DNA of 64,000 nt from Streptomyces spiramenti (GCF_012034385.1 NZ_JAAVJB010000002.1:1-64000), one strand, 5' to 3'; positions 30,425 through 39,696 are shown, counted from the first letter of the stretch. Translations and numbers: made by a program. The notes: generated by a model from the sequence alone, not told the origin.

Positions 30425-31477
30425 TCAATTGATTAGCAGCTCCGGGATGTCTCTGAGTCGGCTCGTCACCTGCGTTCGAAATTTCTTGTCCAGTTTAGCG
30501 ACTTTGAAGAGATGGCACCATTGGCGTTCGGTCACTACGATATCGGCGTAGGGAATCGCGACGGCTAGTGCGGCTAGGTCGATGTGGTCGTGCTGCTGCC
30601 AGGGCCACTGTGTGTTGCGGTGTTTGAGGCGGCGAGCCTCGAAGACTGTGGCAGATGCGGGCATGGCGCGCAGAAATCCCTTAACCGCTACGGGGCCTCC
30701 CATCTCGATCAGTTTTCCGTAAATTAGATTTGAATCTATGTCAAACTCTGTAGCTACCTCGTGGAGGCTCTCGGAAATCTCCGTGATCTCTTGTGCGGCG
30801 ATCAGGTCATCGAGACGCTTCTTATATTCGGGGTTGGCGGCTAGGTGCTCCGAGAGGGCTCTCTCTTGGTGTGCGAATGAGTCGCCGATGCGGTGCTGGC
30901 CCCGCGTCTCCCAGTCTTCGTAGATCATGGGGTCGTTTTCGTTCCCCGCCAGGGACCACCACTCGTATGCATCGTCAGGCAAGGCGCGAGCCTTGTCGAT
31001 CAGCTTCAAAAGATCGGGTTCTGGATCGAGTTCTTCTCCTTCTTGAACCGTATCGGAAGCAATATTACTCACGAGTCGCAAGCGGCCAGTCGGTGACGCA
31101 AAAGCGTGGTTTACGCCCCGGCCGAGGACTCTTTCCGTGGTCGGTCGAGCATCTTCGTGGCTGATTGGCATGTCGAGGTACTCGGAAAGAGCAAGTTCGA
31201 TTTCCCAGCGCCTTACGTGCTGAATTGGTGCCATGGACTGAAATCCTGAGAGTGTGCGCATTAGTCGCGCTAGGGCGTGCCGTGATTTCCAGTCTGATCG
31301 ATGCCATGTTTCGAGATAGTGGGCGGCTGAGATTGGGACTACTGCAGCTCCTGATTCTACGGCTCGATGGAGGGACCTGCTTGCGGACAAGGTGGGTGAA
31401 TCGGTGCCGTCGCTTTCGGCTTTGAGTAATTCGACCCATTTGTTTTGGTCAAGATAAACGATCTTCCTCGGTGTCAC
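30425..31477 (-). CDS. PIN-like domain protein, cargo of E1
   Basis: This 350-residue protein has acidic-residue signatures of a PIN-like nuclease: IVYLDQNKWVELL at residues 6-18, and HIDLAALAVAIPYADIVVTERQW at about 300-322, separated by a long helical insert. The DNA is visibly less GC-rich than its neighbours and uses A/T-ending codons, so it was acquired separately. It sits alone beside the right att site, the usual cargo position. RNase or toxin/defence activity is inference; no antitoxin partner is evident. Confidence 0.65.
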   Translation of the reverse strand: MTPRKIVYLDQNKWVELLKAESDGTDSPTLSASRSLHRAVESGAAVVPISAAHYLETWHRSDWKSRHALARLMRTLSGFQSMAPIQHVRRWEIELALSEYLDMPISHEDARPTTERVLGRGVNHAFASPTGRLRLVSNIASDTVQEGEELDPEPDLLKLIDKARALPDDAYEWWSLAGNENDPMIYEDWETRGQHRIGDSFAHQERALSEHLAANPEYKKRLDDLIAAQEITEISESLHEVATEFDIDSNLIYGKLIEMGGPVAVKGFLRAMPASATVFEARRLKHRNTQWPWQQHDHIDLAALAVAIPYADIVVTERQWCHLFKVAKLDKKFRTQVTSRLRDIPELLIN

Positions 31478-31873
31478 GAGGAGAGTCTGTCATGGGGTCT
31501 CGTGGCGCGGGCGGAGATCGGTTAGTCAGTAGTCGAGAGAGTCTCTCAGTGAGGGTACTGATTGAGTCAGGAAAGATGCATATCTGCTGATATGCGGGTT
31601 TCGGTATATTTTGAGCCACTGGGGTCTGCCGGTTGACGGATTGGCATCGGGTTCTGTCGTGCTGCGAAGTGTTCCGAGCCGATCGCTAGTCAGCGGCGGA
31701 CGCCTTGACGGGCAAGTGAGAGTCTGGCTATGAGGCCTGTCAGGAGGGGAACCGCGCCTTGGGACCAGCTTGGGACCACACGCTGTGCGCGCTGCCGAAC
31801 ATCTGCAGCTCGTAGGAACGGTGCGTGGTCGGCTACGCGCTGTCCGGCCTGCGACAAGGTCATCCCTAACGAT
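31478..31873. other. Gene-free, lower-GC stretch at the right end of E1
   Basis: These 396 bp contain no convincing open frame on either strand. The first 200 bp share the lower GC of the PIN-like gene. I see no repeats or RNA gene. It is presumably the attP arm region used by the integrase. Confidence 0.6.
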
Positions 31874-31918
31874 CTGGGGGTCAAGGGGTCGCAGGTTCAA
31901 ATCCTGTCGTCCCGACAG
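31874..31918 (+). other. Attachment site 2 (junction E1/E2)
   Basis: This is an identical 45-bp copy of the tRNA-Pro 3' end. The 5' half of the tRNA is absent, so it is an att duplicate rather than a tRNA gene. It ends E1 and begins E2, whose own integrase lies 115 bp to the right. Confidence 0.92.
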
Positions 31919-31941
31919 GAGCGCAAGGCTCCATCGCAGGT

Positions 31942-31977
31942 CAGGGCCCTGTTTCACTCATGTGAGACGGGGCCCTG
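31942..31977. terminator. Hairpin terminator between att2 and int2
   Basis: The arms CAGGGCCC and GGGCCCTG, with an inner TTCAC/GTGAG stem, form a hairpin followed on the plus strand by TTTTGTG. It is placed like the terminator in E1 and could end the leftward int2 transcript or incoming transcription. Confidence 0.65.
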
Positions 31978-32032
31978 TTTTGTGTTTCAGGGCTACCTCT
32001 CACAACTTCTCACATTCGTCCGCGGTGCCGCC

Positions 32033-33247
32033 TCAGGCCTGGTCGAACACGGCATTGAGCCGGTCCACCGCGGGTTGGAGGTGCTGTACGTCCGGGTGTA
32101 CGTAGACCCGTTTGGTAAAGGACAGATCGCTGTGTCCGGCCCAGGCGGAGACCACGACGTCCGGTACCCCCGAGGCGGCCAGCCAGGTGAGGACGGCGTG
32201 GCGGGCGTCGTAGGGGCGGACCCGCCGTACTCCGGAGGTCTCCATGAGGCGGTAGCAGCGGCGTCGAAGCCAGTCGGTCTTCACCGCCCCGCCGAGCTCG
32301 TCGACCACGACGCGACCGCTGGCGGAGTATGCCTCGCCAGCCGCGAGCCGCTCCTCCGCCTGCTGGGTACGGAAGCTGCCCAGGGCCTCGGTGACAACGC
32401 GGGGGAGGAGCAGCCTTCGCCGTCCCGCCGCTGTCTTCGGAGCCTTCTCGACCACGATGCGTTCGACGTTGGTCCGGGTCATCGCTACCTGCAGCGTCCC
32501 GGCCTTGAGATCCACGTCCTGCCAGCGAAGGCCACATACCTCGGCCGGGCGCAGGCCGAGGAGCAGGAGCAGCATCGGAGCGTGCAGGCGGTCCCCGGCG
32601 ATGTACCGCAGGAAGGGGAGTGCTTCCTCCTCCGTCCACGGTTTCCGCTCGGCCTTCGCCTCCAGCGCGGCGTCGCGTGCCTTCCGGGGGATGGTGACGT
32701 ACTGCGCGACGTTCCGGGGCACGAGCTGGCGGCGCACCGCCATGTTCAGCGCTGCACGGAGCCGGCCCAGAGTCAACCGGACCGACCGGACTCCGAGGCC
32801 GGTGCCGGGCTTTCCTCCCCGCACCCGGCCACTGGTCAGCATCCAGTCGACCAGGCCCTCGACGTCCTGCTCGGTGAGCGCCTGCAGAGCCTTGTCACCG
32901 AGGTGGGTCCGCACCGGCCGCAGGGCATCCTCGTAGTTCGCGGCAGTCGCTGCCTCGACTTCGCGAACGGCGCTGGTGAGCCAGGTGTCGAGCCACTCGT
33001 CCACCGTCAGCTTGGTCGGTGCGACGAAGGTGCTTTGGTGAACCTGGTGCCGGATACGCGAAAGCTCGGTGACCGCCTGCTTCTTCGTGTCGAAGGTGCG
33101 CGTCAGCTGCTTCCGCTTGCCGTCCTCGCTAGTGCCGACATCCACCACCAGGCGATAACGAGTGCGACCGTCCTTGTGGAGCACTTTCCGTATCGGATCC
33201 TTCAAGAGAACTTCCCTTCCGCTACTGGTCACCGCCCTGCGCGGCAC
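32033..33247 (-). CDS. int: Tyrosine site-specific integrase of E2
   Basis: This 404-residue tyrosine recombinase has an N-terminal AP2-like arm-binding domain (VLHKDGRTRYRLVVDVG), a SAM-like core domain (about 80-180) and a catalytic domain with Arg in LGLRPAEVCGLRW, YDARHAVLTW (Tyr replaces the usual first His), and AGHSDLSFTKRVYVHP (His and Tyr). It is clearly different from the E1 integrase yet lies beside the same att sequence, so it probably uses the same tRNA target. Confidence 0.93.
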   Translation of the reverse strand: MPRRAVTSSGREVLLKDPIRKVLHKDGRTRYRLVVDVGTSEDGKRKQLTRTFDTKKQAVTELSRIRHQVHQSTFVAPTKLTVDEWLDTWLTSAVREVEAATAANYEDALRPVRTHLGDKALQALTEQDVEGLVDWMLTSGRVRGGKPGTGLGVRSVRLTLGRLRAALNMAVRRQLVPRNVAQYVTIPRKARDAALEAKAERKPWTEEEALPFLRYIAGDRLHAPMLLLLLGLRPAEVCGLRWQDVDLKAGTLQVAMTRTNVERIVVEKAPKTAAGRRRLLLPRVVTEALGSFRTQQAEERLAAGEAYSASGRVVVDELGGAVKTDWLRRRCYRLMETSGVRRVRPYDARHAVLTWLAASGVPDVVVSAWAGHSDLSFTKRVYVHPDVQHLQPAVDRLNAVFDQA

Positions 33248-33830
33248 CGCGGAACGTTAGCCCGATGATGCGGCCGTACCCAGCGGGGAGTGGCAAGTTC
33301 GCTCGCAGCAGACGCGGTGGTCTCAGTAATTGCTCGCCTGCGGATGGCCTCAGGAGGGGCGAGACCCCCTTGGAGGGTGCAGGCGATGGATTTCTCTGAT
33401 GACACCTCGGGCGAGGGAGTGACGGCGGGCGCCGGCTGAGCCCCAGATGTTGGGGCTGTCTTCGTGGGACGGTTCCGATGCGTGGACAGGGCCCGAGCCC
33501 TCCTGGCTCAGGCGCGTAGATAAGTGGCGGTCGCTGTTGGCCAGCGGCCCCGGGGCCAGTTACGGTGATCGTGTCCCGCCATTCTTTGACGGCTGAGGGC
33601 CGGTGTGAGTCATGCCGCGGCCCCGTCGGTATGGCGTTTCGGGCTTCCGTGGGCGACCTCTACGCTCCGACTCTCTCCTCGGTGCTGCCCCTTCTCGCAG
33701 CGGCTCCTGATCATCTGGAGCGCTCTTCGGCTGCAATCTCCCCGCCAGCAGTGTTCGTGCCGGTGCTCGACCCCGCTTCGGCGGTGGGAGCGCCCTTCAA
33801 GAGGTCGACTATGCGGAGGAGTTGGTGATC
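33248..33830. other. Intergenic region before the MFS gene
   Basis: I see no supported gene in these 580 bp. An 87-codon frame at 33565-33828 lacks codon bias and recognisable motifs. The region must hold the promoters of int2 (leftward) and the MFS gene (rightward). GGAGGAG at 33815-33821 is the MFS ribosome-binding site. Confidence 0.5.
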
Positions 33831-35249
33831 GTGGGCAAGAGTGTGGCCCTCGGAGACGGCGTCGGGGAGGGGGCGACGTCACCGGTCGCATCTCGCCGAT
33901 GGGCGCTCCTGGCCATGTGCGTGGGCGTCTTCTGCATCCAGCTCGACGCGTTCGGGCTGAATCTCGCACTGCCGCAGATTGGGCGCGACCTGCATGCGGG
34001 CGGAGACGGTCTCCAGTGGGTGATCAGCGCGTACCTGTTGTCGACCGGCACATTGATGCTGGGGGCAGGACGGCTCGGGGACCTCTTCGGGCGGCGAAGG
34101 CTCCTGATCGCGGGGCTTGTCCTGTTCGGCGCCTCCTCCCTGGTCTGCGCACTCGCCCCGACCCTCCCCGTTCTCGTGAGCGCCCGGGTGGTGCAGGGCG
34201 CCGGCGCAGCGATGATCATGCCGGTGGGGTTGTCCCTGCTGACCAACGTCTACCCGGCCGACCTACGGGGCCGTGCTATCGGCTTGGCCCTCGGGATCGG
34301 CGGGATCGCCACCGCGAGCGGCCCCTTCGTCGGTGGCGCCCTGACCGAGCTGGTGTCCTGGCGAGCCGTGTTCTGGCTGAACATCCCACTCGCTGTCCTT
34401 GGCGTGCTCTGTGCCTCCCGTACCGCTGAGAGCTTTGACGGGGGGGCGCCGCGCAGCGTCGATTGGCGTGGCCTTGTCGGCGCTACGGCCGCGCTCGCCG
34501 TGCTCTGTGTGGTCATCGACCGCGGACCGGGCTGGCCGTGGCCCGCCGCCTTGGCCGGCGCCGCCGTGGTGGTAGTCCTGCTGATTCTCTTCGTGCGGCG
34601 AGAGCGGGTCGCAGCCAATCCGCTAGTGGAGCTCAGCCTGTTCCGCAACGGACCGTACATGGCGCTCACCCTGGCCGGCGCCGCGGCCAACACCGCCACG
34701 GTGATGTTCTTGTTCGTCGTACCCCTGACCCTCCAGGGGCAGTGGGATCTCTCGGTAGCCCTGGCGGGCACCGCGTTTCTCCTCCCCGCGGTGGCAATGG
34801 CGATCGCCGGACCACTCGCCGGTCGAGTGCCGCAACGCGCGGCAGTACGGATGATGGCGGGCTGCCTGGGCGGGGGAGCGCTGGTTCTGGTGTGCCTCAC
34901 CCAGGCCCCCTCACTCACCGCATACCTGGCCGTCGCCACCGTCGGCGGTGCTGTGCTCGGAGTGGCGAACTCGTTGACACTCATCGCCACCCAAGCAGTG
35001 ATCCGGCCCGAACGGGCCGGGGAGGCGTCAGGGGTCACCAAGACGATTATCACCGTGGCCGCTGGCCTCGGCGTCGGGCTGGCCGGCGCCGTCACCGACC
35101 AAGAACGCGGCGTGGGCTCCGAAGCGGCAACGGCCACGGCACTATTGCTCACCGCGTTCGGTGCACTGGCAGCGAGCGCGGTCCTCGCCGTGTGGATGAG
35201 GCGCCGGGAAAGTGCGGCGCGGGCCGCTTCGCAGAGATCGGAGGGGTGA
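33831..35249 (+). CDS. MFS drug/proton antiporter (DHA2-like)
   Basis: This 472-residue integral membrane protein has 12-14 helices, the LDAFGLNLALPQIGRDL motif in helix 1, GRLGDLFGRRR (motif A) after helix 2, and the helix-4 and helix-5 motifs ARVVQGAGAAMIMPV and GIGGIATASGPFVGG (motif C) of the DHA2 multidrug family. GTG 33831 is placed 9 bases after GGAGGAG. It probably exports a toxic compound. No regulator gene is adjacent. Confidence 0.9.
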   Translation: MGKSVALGDGVGEGATSPVASRRWALLAMCVGVFCIQLDAFGLNLALPQIGRDLHAGGDGLQWVISAYLLSTGTLMLGAGRLGDLFGRRRLLIAGLVLFGASSLVCALAPTLPVLVSARVVQGAGAAMIMPVGLSLLTNVYPADLRGRAIGLALGIGGIATASGPFVGGALTELVSWRAVFWLNIPLAVLGVLCASRTAESFDGGAPRSVDWRGLVGATAALAVLCVVIDRGPGWPWPAALAGAAVVVVLLILFVRRERVAANPLVELSLFRNGPYMALTLAGAAANTATVMFLFVVPLTLQGQWDLSVALAGTAFLLPAVAMAIAGPLAGRVPQRAAVRMMAGCLGGGALVLVCLTQAPSLTAYLAVATVGGAVLGVANSLTLIATQAVIRPERAGEASGVTKTIITVAAGLGVGLAGAVTDQERGVGSEAATATALLLTAFGALAASAVLAVWMRRRESAARAASQRSEG

Positions 35250-35280
35250 CTGTCTTCTCGGGCGGGGCTTCGGCGTAGTT

Positions 35281-35530
35281 CGACCGTCTCCCTTTTGGTC
35301 TGTCGAGGCCGAGGAGGGTGAGGGAGCGCACCTGGTAGCGGGCTGTGCGGGGGAGCCCGGAGGAGAGGTTGCGGATTCCGGCGATGCGGAGGGCGTCGAT
35401 GGCGAGGTTCCGGTGGGCGGCCGTGGCCCGGGGCGCGTTGCCGGTTCCCAGGGGGAGGCGTCCTTCCCGAACGTCACGTTTTCTCTGGGGCGCGGGGACT
35501 GGATTGTCCAGTGCCCGTGGATCAGAGCGG
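35281..35530 (-). pseudogene. 3' remnant of an ISAs1/IS4-like transposase
   Basis: Two frames on the minus strand carry pieces of an ISAs1-type transposase C-terminus: HGHWTIQSPRPRENVTFGKD in one and TGNAPRATAAHRNLAIDALRIAG...LTLLGL in the other. They are joined by a frameshift near 35480. The N-terminal two thirds are missing. It marks an old insertion in the decayed left part of E2. Confidence 0.7.
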
Positions 35531-35699
35531 CGGAGCGGGGTCGGGACGGCTGGCTCGGCGGGCGTTCGGGCGGCATCTGGCGGAGGCAACACGTTGGCGG
35601 GATGCGGTCCGGAAGCCGGTGCAGTTGAAGAGAGCGGCCGCGGAGGTGAGGCGCAGCCGCTTGGCAAAGCGGGCGTAGCCGGCCTGACCCTGGGGCAGT

Positions 35700-36178
35700 G
35701 AGCGCCCAGTAAGTTTCAGGTGGTTGCTGGTAGTGCGGTATACCTCGACCGACTCGGGGTCGGTGGGGTGGAGCCGGGTGCGTGTCGCCTCGATGGTGAA
35801 CGTGTCGCTGCCGGTGGCGAACTACATCAACATGAACGGTCCGTCCATGCCCGTGTGCGCGCCGGCGCTCAGCGGTAGGACCTGGATCGTGGTGTTCGGA
35901 TCGCCCCTCAGCCGGTCTATGAGGTGCTCGACCTGGGCCTTGGCGACGGCCCGGCCGCCGACCTCCTGTCGCAGCAGTCCTTCGGGGATCACGGACCATA
36001 TCTTCAGGGGCGGTTGGCGCTCGGTCATGGCCTGGTGATGCTCGGCACGCATGGCGATGAAGCGCTCGATGTCGTCGGCGGTGGACCAGGCCCGGCTGCC
36101 TTCGACGATCGCCCGCTCGTCGGCGGGGACCTGGAACAGGCGTACGGCCCGGGCCAGTACATCACCAGCCATCTCGAC
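35700..36178 (-). pseudogene. Decayed DUF5753 (Scr1-family) HTH regulator
   Basis: The minus strand encodes a DUF5753 domain, visible as LARAVRLFQVPADE, IERFIAMRAEHHQAM, EGLLRQEVGG, VLPLSAGAHTGMDGPF. It then meets an in-frame TAG at 35822-35824 and continues in the same frame with further domain-like sequence (SDTFTIEATRTRLHPTDPES). The N-terminal XRE HTH is missing. It is a truncated and interrupted regulator gene. Confidence 0.7.
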
Positions 36179-36453
36179 GGCATTGCCCCCGGCCCGCTTG
36201 CCTGGCCCCGCCAGATCGCCGGCATCAGCGTCGTCATCGCCCAGGCCGACACCGGAGGCGGCTTCTGGGTCTCCTCCAGTGACCGGCTCTGGCCCCGCCA
36301 GGCCACGGCCGCGGCGACCAACGGCTACGCGGAAGGCATGTGGCTGGCCCACGACCGCGCTGACAACTCCGCCGCCTCGGCACCCTGCCGGTCGCCACCG
36401 GGCGGTGCGCGAAGTTCATCAGCTCGCTCGCCGCCGAAGAACCGAGTAGCTGA
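36170..36453 (+). pseudogene. Remnant of an unidentified gene
   Basis: A plus-strand frame reads WPRQIAGISVVIAQADTGGG and LWPRQATAAATNGYAEGMWL, then shifts frame near 36385 into LGTLPVATGRCAKFISSLAA before a TAG. Codon bias and composition look protein-like but I do not recognise the family. The frameshift and missing start make it a remnant. Confidence 0.4.
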
Positions 36454-36459
36454 CGCCCC

Positions 36460-36549
36460 GTGCTCGTGGCCCTGGAAGGATTACCCGGCGCCGGCAAGAG
36501 CACCCTGCGAGACCGACTCCTCGCCTACGTCCGGCTGCGACCACCGTGA
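36460..36549 (+). pseudogene. Truncated P-loop kinase fragment
   Basis: A 29-codon frame starting GTG 36460 reads VALEGLPGAGKSTLRDRLL, a thymidylate-kinase-like P-loop, then stops at 36547. Only the Walker A region survives. It follows the preceding remnant closely, suggesting both came from one small operon. Confidence 0.6.
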
Positions 36550-36995
36550 CGATCGAAGCCGCCGTCGGGGCTTGCCCCGTTTTCACGACCACTCCGTCGA
36601 GGGGCGCCGCGACAGTACGACGAGACGAGAATACCGATCATTTCTGATCGTGCCCGGCCGTCAAGTGTCCGAGGTCGTGGCCACTAGCGCCCGAATCCGC
36701 ACCACCTCAGGCAGTGAAGTCCCTTATGTCGGGGGAGTCGCCAGTCACACTATTGAAAACGGAAGCCATGGTTCCGTTTTCATGGTTTGGAAAGCGCGAG
36801 CGCGGTGGGTTAGCTTCGGGCCAACGCAGAGAGGACCCCGAACGGCAATTCGAGGCCCCCGCGCTCTCTGCGATCCGGTTCCATCTCTATCCATCTCATC
36901 GAGAGGCACATCGCGTGAAGAACGCACGCCGCCTGCTGCTCAAGGCGTTTCCGGCGCATCGCGAAAGTATCATCTCGCCCCCGCCATAGATTGAC
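36550..36995. other. Gene-free stretch in decayed region
   Basis: I see no supported gene in these 446 bp. A 12-bp inverted repeat of GAAAACGGAAGCCATGG-like sequence (36757-36785) is the only noticeable structure. Composition is mixed and lower in GC than the neighbours. Confidence 0.4.
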
Positions 36996-37154
36996 GTGGG
37001 CACGTGGTCCGCACTCGCCGTGCAGGCCCACTGGACGCCGATCATGGCGACGGTCGTTGTGCTGTCCGGCACGGACAGCCTCGTCTGGGCGCTGGTCCCC
37101 CTCGCGCTCGCCGATCGCAGCGTCATCGCCTATCTGCGGGTTCGCCGCCGCTGA
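36996..37154 (+). CDS. Small hydrophobic protein, possible fragment
   Basis: This 52-codon frame from GTG 36996 encodes a mostly hydrophobic peptide with MATVVVLSGTDSLVWALVPLAL, likely one membrane segment, ending YLRVRRR. The codon bias is good but the family is not recognised and there is no clear ribosome-binding site. It may be the C-terminal piece of a membrane protein. Confidence 0.35.
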   Translation: MGTWSALAVQAHWTPIMATVVVLSGTDSLVWALVPLALADRSVIAYLRVRRR

Positions 37155-37266
37155 CGCGCATATGGGGTGCTGGCAGGCGCAGCCTGCCTGTCGGCATCCC
37201 GCTCGAAGCACCGTGAGCGCGCATCCCTCTCTGTGTTCGAAGAGTTTCAGGGAGTAACTGTGGTGG

Positions 37267-37590
37267 ATGAAGTGCCTGGCGGATACGACTACCGCCGACG
37301 CAGGTTCGTCCCTCCACCGGGACCACATCGTCCTGCACGAGATCGGGCACATCCTTCATGGCCATGTCGGCAGCGACGCCACCGGTCCCGGCGCCAACCT
37401 CGATGCCCTGTTCACCGGGATCGACCCGGCGACGGTCCGCGGCGTCCTGGGTCGGGCAAGCTTCAGCAATCACCAGGAACGGGAGGCCGAGGAGTTCGCC
37501 ACTCGCGTTGCACGCCGTGCCCTGCTGCCGCCGCTGAAGCGAAAAGATCCCGAACTTGCCCGAATCGACACGGCGCTGCGTGGGGAGTGA
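37267..37590 (+). CDS. ImmA/IrrE-type metallopeptidase, N-terminally truncated
   Basis: This 107-residue protein carries HIVLHEIGHILHGH, the HExxH zinc motif of ImmA/IrrE (ParH-like) proteases, at about residues 20-33, and a helical tail with EREAEEFATRVARRALL. Intact relatives beside MAB_1171c-type genes are longer, and a stop codon lies just upstream in frame (37255), so the N-terminus appears lost. Such proteins usually cleave or cooperate with XRE regulators. It is six bases from the next gene. Confidence 0.65.
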   Translation: MKCLADTTTADAGSSLHRDHIVLHEIGHILHGHVGSDATGPGANLDALFTGIDPATVRGVLGRASFSNHQEREAEEFATRVARRALLPPLKRKDPELARIDTALRGE

Positions 37591-37596
37591 ATCCCG

Positions 37597-38799
37597 GTGA
37601 GCACCGTTGAGTTGACCATCACGACTCTTTTGTGGATCAGTGCGACGTGGCGGATGGCCAAGGATCACCGCCCCGGTCGTAGTCGGGCGCTCTCGTGGGC
37701 GTTCTCCGGGCTGGCTGTGATGATGACGTTGCGGCTTCCCCTCGGAGGCGTCCTTGATCGGGCGACCGGAATTGAGGACCTCTCATACCTCTTGAAACAC
37801 CTCTTCGGTGGCGTTCTGGCCGCGGCCGCGGTATCAGCCTTCCTGCGTGAGGTCGCGGGTCCAGGTCAAGCCAGACGGTCGAGAGGGGTGACGTGGTACG
37901 CACTCCCGGCTTCGACCGCGGTGGCGATGGCGGCGCTGTTCTTCGCAAAACTTCAGCCGTACAGGACCTCGGTCATCTACCAGGACACCGCTGCCCACCT
38001 GGCTCTCCTGGGATATACGGTGATTTTCCTCGGATACCTCAGCTACGTGCTGATCGCCGGCATGCGTGTGTGCTGGCGTTGGGGTCGTGCATCCGGGAAC
38101 GGCGTGCTCGGCTGGGGCCTGCGTCTGGTCGGGATCGGCTTGGCTGCCGGGGTCGGCTATGCAGTGGTGCGGGTCGCGGTTCTGACGGCTCAGTTGGTCG
38201 GCGAAGGCATACTGCCTCGGAACCAGGAGGACGTACTGGCCACAGGCCTTCTTCTCGCAGCCCTTCTGCTGATCATCAGCGGCACCTCGCTGCCGCTTCT
38301 CGACAAGGCGGGTGCGTGGCGCCGGAACCGGTTGGCGTTGCTGCGCTTGCGTCCCCTGTGGCGCGAGCTCACCGACGCGGTCCCTGCGGTTCGCCTCCAC
38401 TCCCTGCGGCACCCCGTCGTCGAGCGGTTGGACCCGCGGTGCCCCGGTGAGAGGCTGTACCGGCGAACCATGGAGATTCGCGACGCCAGTCTTGTTCTCA
38501 ACGACTACGCCTCACCGTGCATTCGGCGATCTGCTTACGCACATGTCACCGCCGCGGGCCTGATCGGAACACAGGCTGAGACCGCCGCCGAAGCCTGCCG
38601 GCTCGCATCGGCCCGTGCCGCGTGTCTGCGCGGTGATATCGGTCAGCCCCAACCAAATGAACCGTCCGGCGGCGGGCGCGATCTTCCCAGCGAAAGCCGC
38701 GCCCTCGAACAGCTGTCCGCTGCGTACTTCTCCGATCTCACCCACGACTTCCTTGCCGCCTCGGCCGACGCTGAGACCCGCGCTCCGGAGCCACCATGA
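37597..38799 (+). CDS. MAB_1171c-family multi-pass membrane protein
   Basis: This 400-residue protein has about seven N-terminal membrane helices (first ELTITTLLWISATWRMA; last VLATGLLLAALLLIISGTSL) and a cytoplasmic C-terminal domain with LRPLWRELTDAVPAVRL and YRRTMEIRDASLVLNDY, the signature of the MAB_1171c putative transporter family (DUF6545). GTG 37597 follows GGGGAGTGAATCCC. These genes regularly follow ImmA/IrrE-like proteases and XRE regulators in actinobacteria. The function is unknown. Confidence 0.82.
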   Translation: MSTVELTITTLLWISATWRMAKDHRPGRSRALSWAFSGLAVMMTLRLPLGGVLDRATGIEDLSYLLKHLFGGVLAAAAVSAFLREVAGPGQARRSRGVTWYALPASTAVAMAALFFAKLQPYRTSVIYQDTAAHLALLGYTVIFLGYLSYVLIAGMRVCWRWGRASGNGVLGWGLRLVGIGLAAGVGYAVVRVAVLTAQLVGEGILPRNQEDVLATGLLLAALLLIISGTSLPLLDKAGAWRRNRLALLRLRPLWRELTDAVPAVRLHSLRHPVVERLDPRCPGERLYRRTMEIRDASLVLNDYASPCIRRSAYAHVTAAGLIGTQAETAAEACRLASARAACLRGDIGQPQPNEPSGGGRDLPSESRALEQLSAAYFSDLTHDFLAASADAETRAPEPP

Positions 38800-39416
38800 G
38801 CAACTTCTCGGCCCCACCCCCACCGACGTACGCACAAGCATCTTCCCGGGTTCGTGCGGCGAAGATCATCACAGACGTCTTGGCCCCCGCGCACCTCGTG
38901 ATCTGCCTGCTGCTTCTCGTCGGATGGCACAGCACGCCCGGAAACAGCGGACTCGGGTGGGGGCTGATAGCAGCGCTCTTCTGCGGCGTCGTACCTGCAT
39001 GTTTCGTGCATCTCGCCGTCCGTAGCGGGCGCGTGACAGACAAACACATCCGCGTCCGAAGGCAACGCCTGGTGCCCCTTGCGGCAAGCGTGCTGTCGGT
39101 GACATCCGGAGTCGTGCTGCTCCTTGCAACAGGCGCCCCCGTCGATGTCACGGCGCTGGTTGTCGCCATGCTCACAGGCTTGGCCTGCACCCTCGCGGTC
39201 ACCGTCCGGTGGCAGATCTCCGTTCACAACGCCGTGGCCGGCGGCTCGGTCATGATCCTCGTGCTGGTGTTCGGCGCGCCTGCGCTCCCGGCAGTTCTCC
39301 TCGTGCCGCTCGTCGGATGGTCGCGCCGCGTCCTCAAGGCACACACTGTCGCCCAGCTCCTATGCGGCACTGCGCTAGGAGCGGTGTCCGCCTTGGTCTT
39401 CATCCTGCTCCGTTGA
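38796..39416 (+). CDS. PAP2-like membrane protein
   Basis: This 206-residue protein has about five membrane helices and the phosphatase-like segments KHIRVRRQR, WQISVHNAVAGG and GWSRRVLKAHTVAQLLCG, which parallel the C1-C3 motifs of PAP2 lipid phosphatases (SVH and WSR...H). The ATG overlaps the MAB_1171c-type stop (ATGA), so the two are coupled. Catalytic competence is uncertain because motif C1 is weak. Confidence 0.62.
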   Translation: MSNFSAPPPPTYAQASSRVRAAKIITDVLAPAHLVICLLLLVGWHSTPGNSGLGWGLIAALFCGVVPACFVHLAVRSGRVTDKHIRVRRQRLVPLAASVLSVTSGVVLLLATGAPVDVTALVVAMLTGLACTLAVTVRWQISVHNAVAGGSVMILVLVFGAPALPAVLLVPLVGWSRRVLKAHTVAQLLCGTALGAVSALVFILLR

Positions 39417-39696
39417 CAGGCGCCCTGGCGCCTGTCGCCCGGCCCTGCTGCAAACCATTCCGCTGGACTCGCCCGGGGCCGGCCGAGTTCACTGGACTGT
39501 GATGGGGCCGAGGCGCTCCGAGATGACCCCACTACCCCGGACGGTCCCCACCGGTGCGCTCGCGTCGAGGAATGGCATGGCCCCGGCGGTGGACATCTCC
39601 GCCGCCGGGGCATCGGCCGTGCCGCCTGTCGCACTCGTGCCGCAGGCCACCTTGCGGAGACCGCCCCCGCCCCGTCATCACGGAGATCAGCGCATC
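39417..39696. other. Trailer side of CRISPR array 1
   Basis: These 280 bp lie between the PAP2-like gene and the oldest repeat of array 1. No gene or further degenerate repeat is visible. Confidence 0.5.

Noticed and set aside
31830-31918. Second tRNA-Pro gene at att site 2
   Set aside because: Only the 3' half is present; acceptor 5' strand, D arm and half of the anticodon stem are missing.
33565-33828. 87-codon frame before the MFS gene
   Set aside because: Weak codon bias, no motif and no ribosome-binding site.
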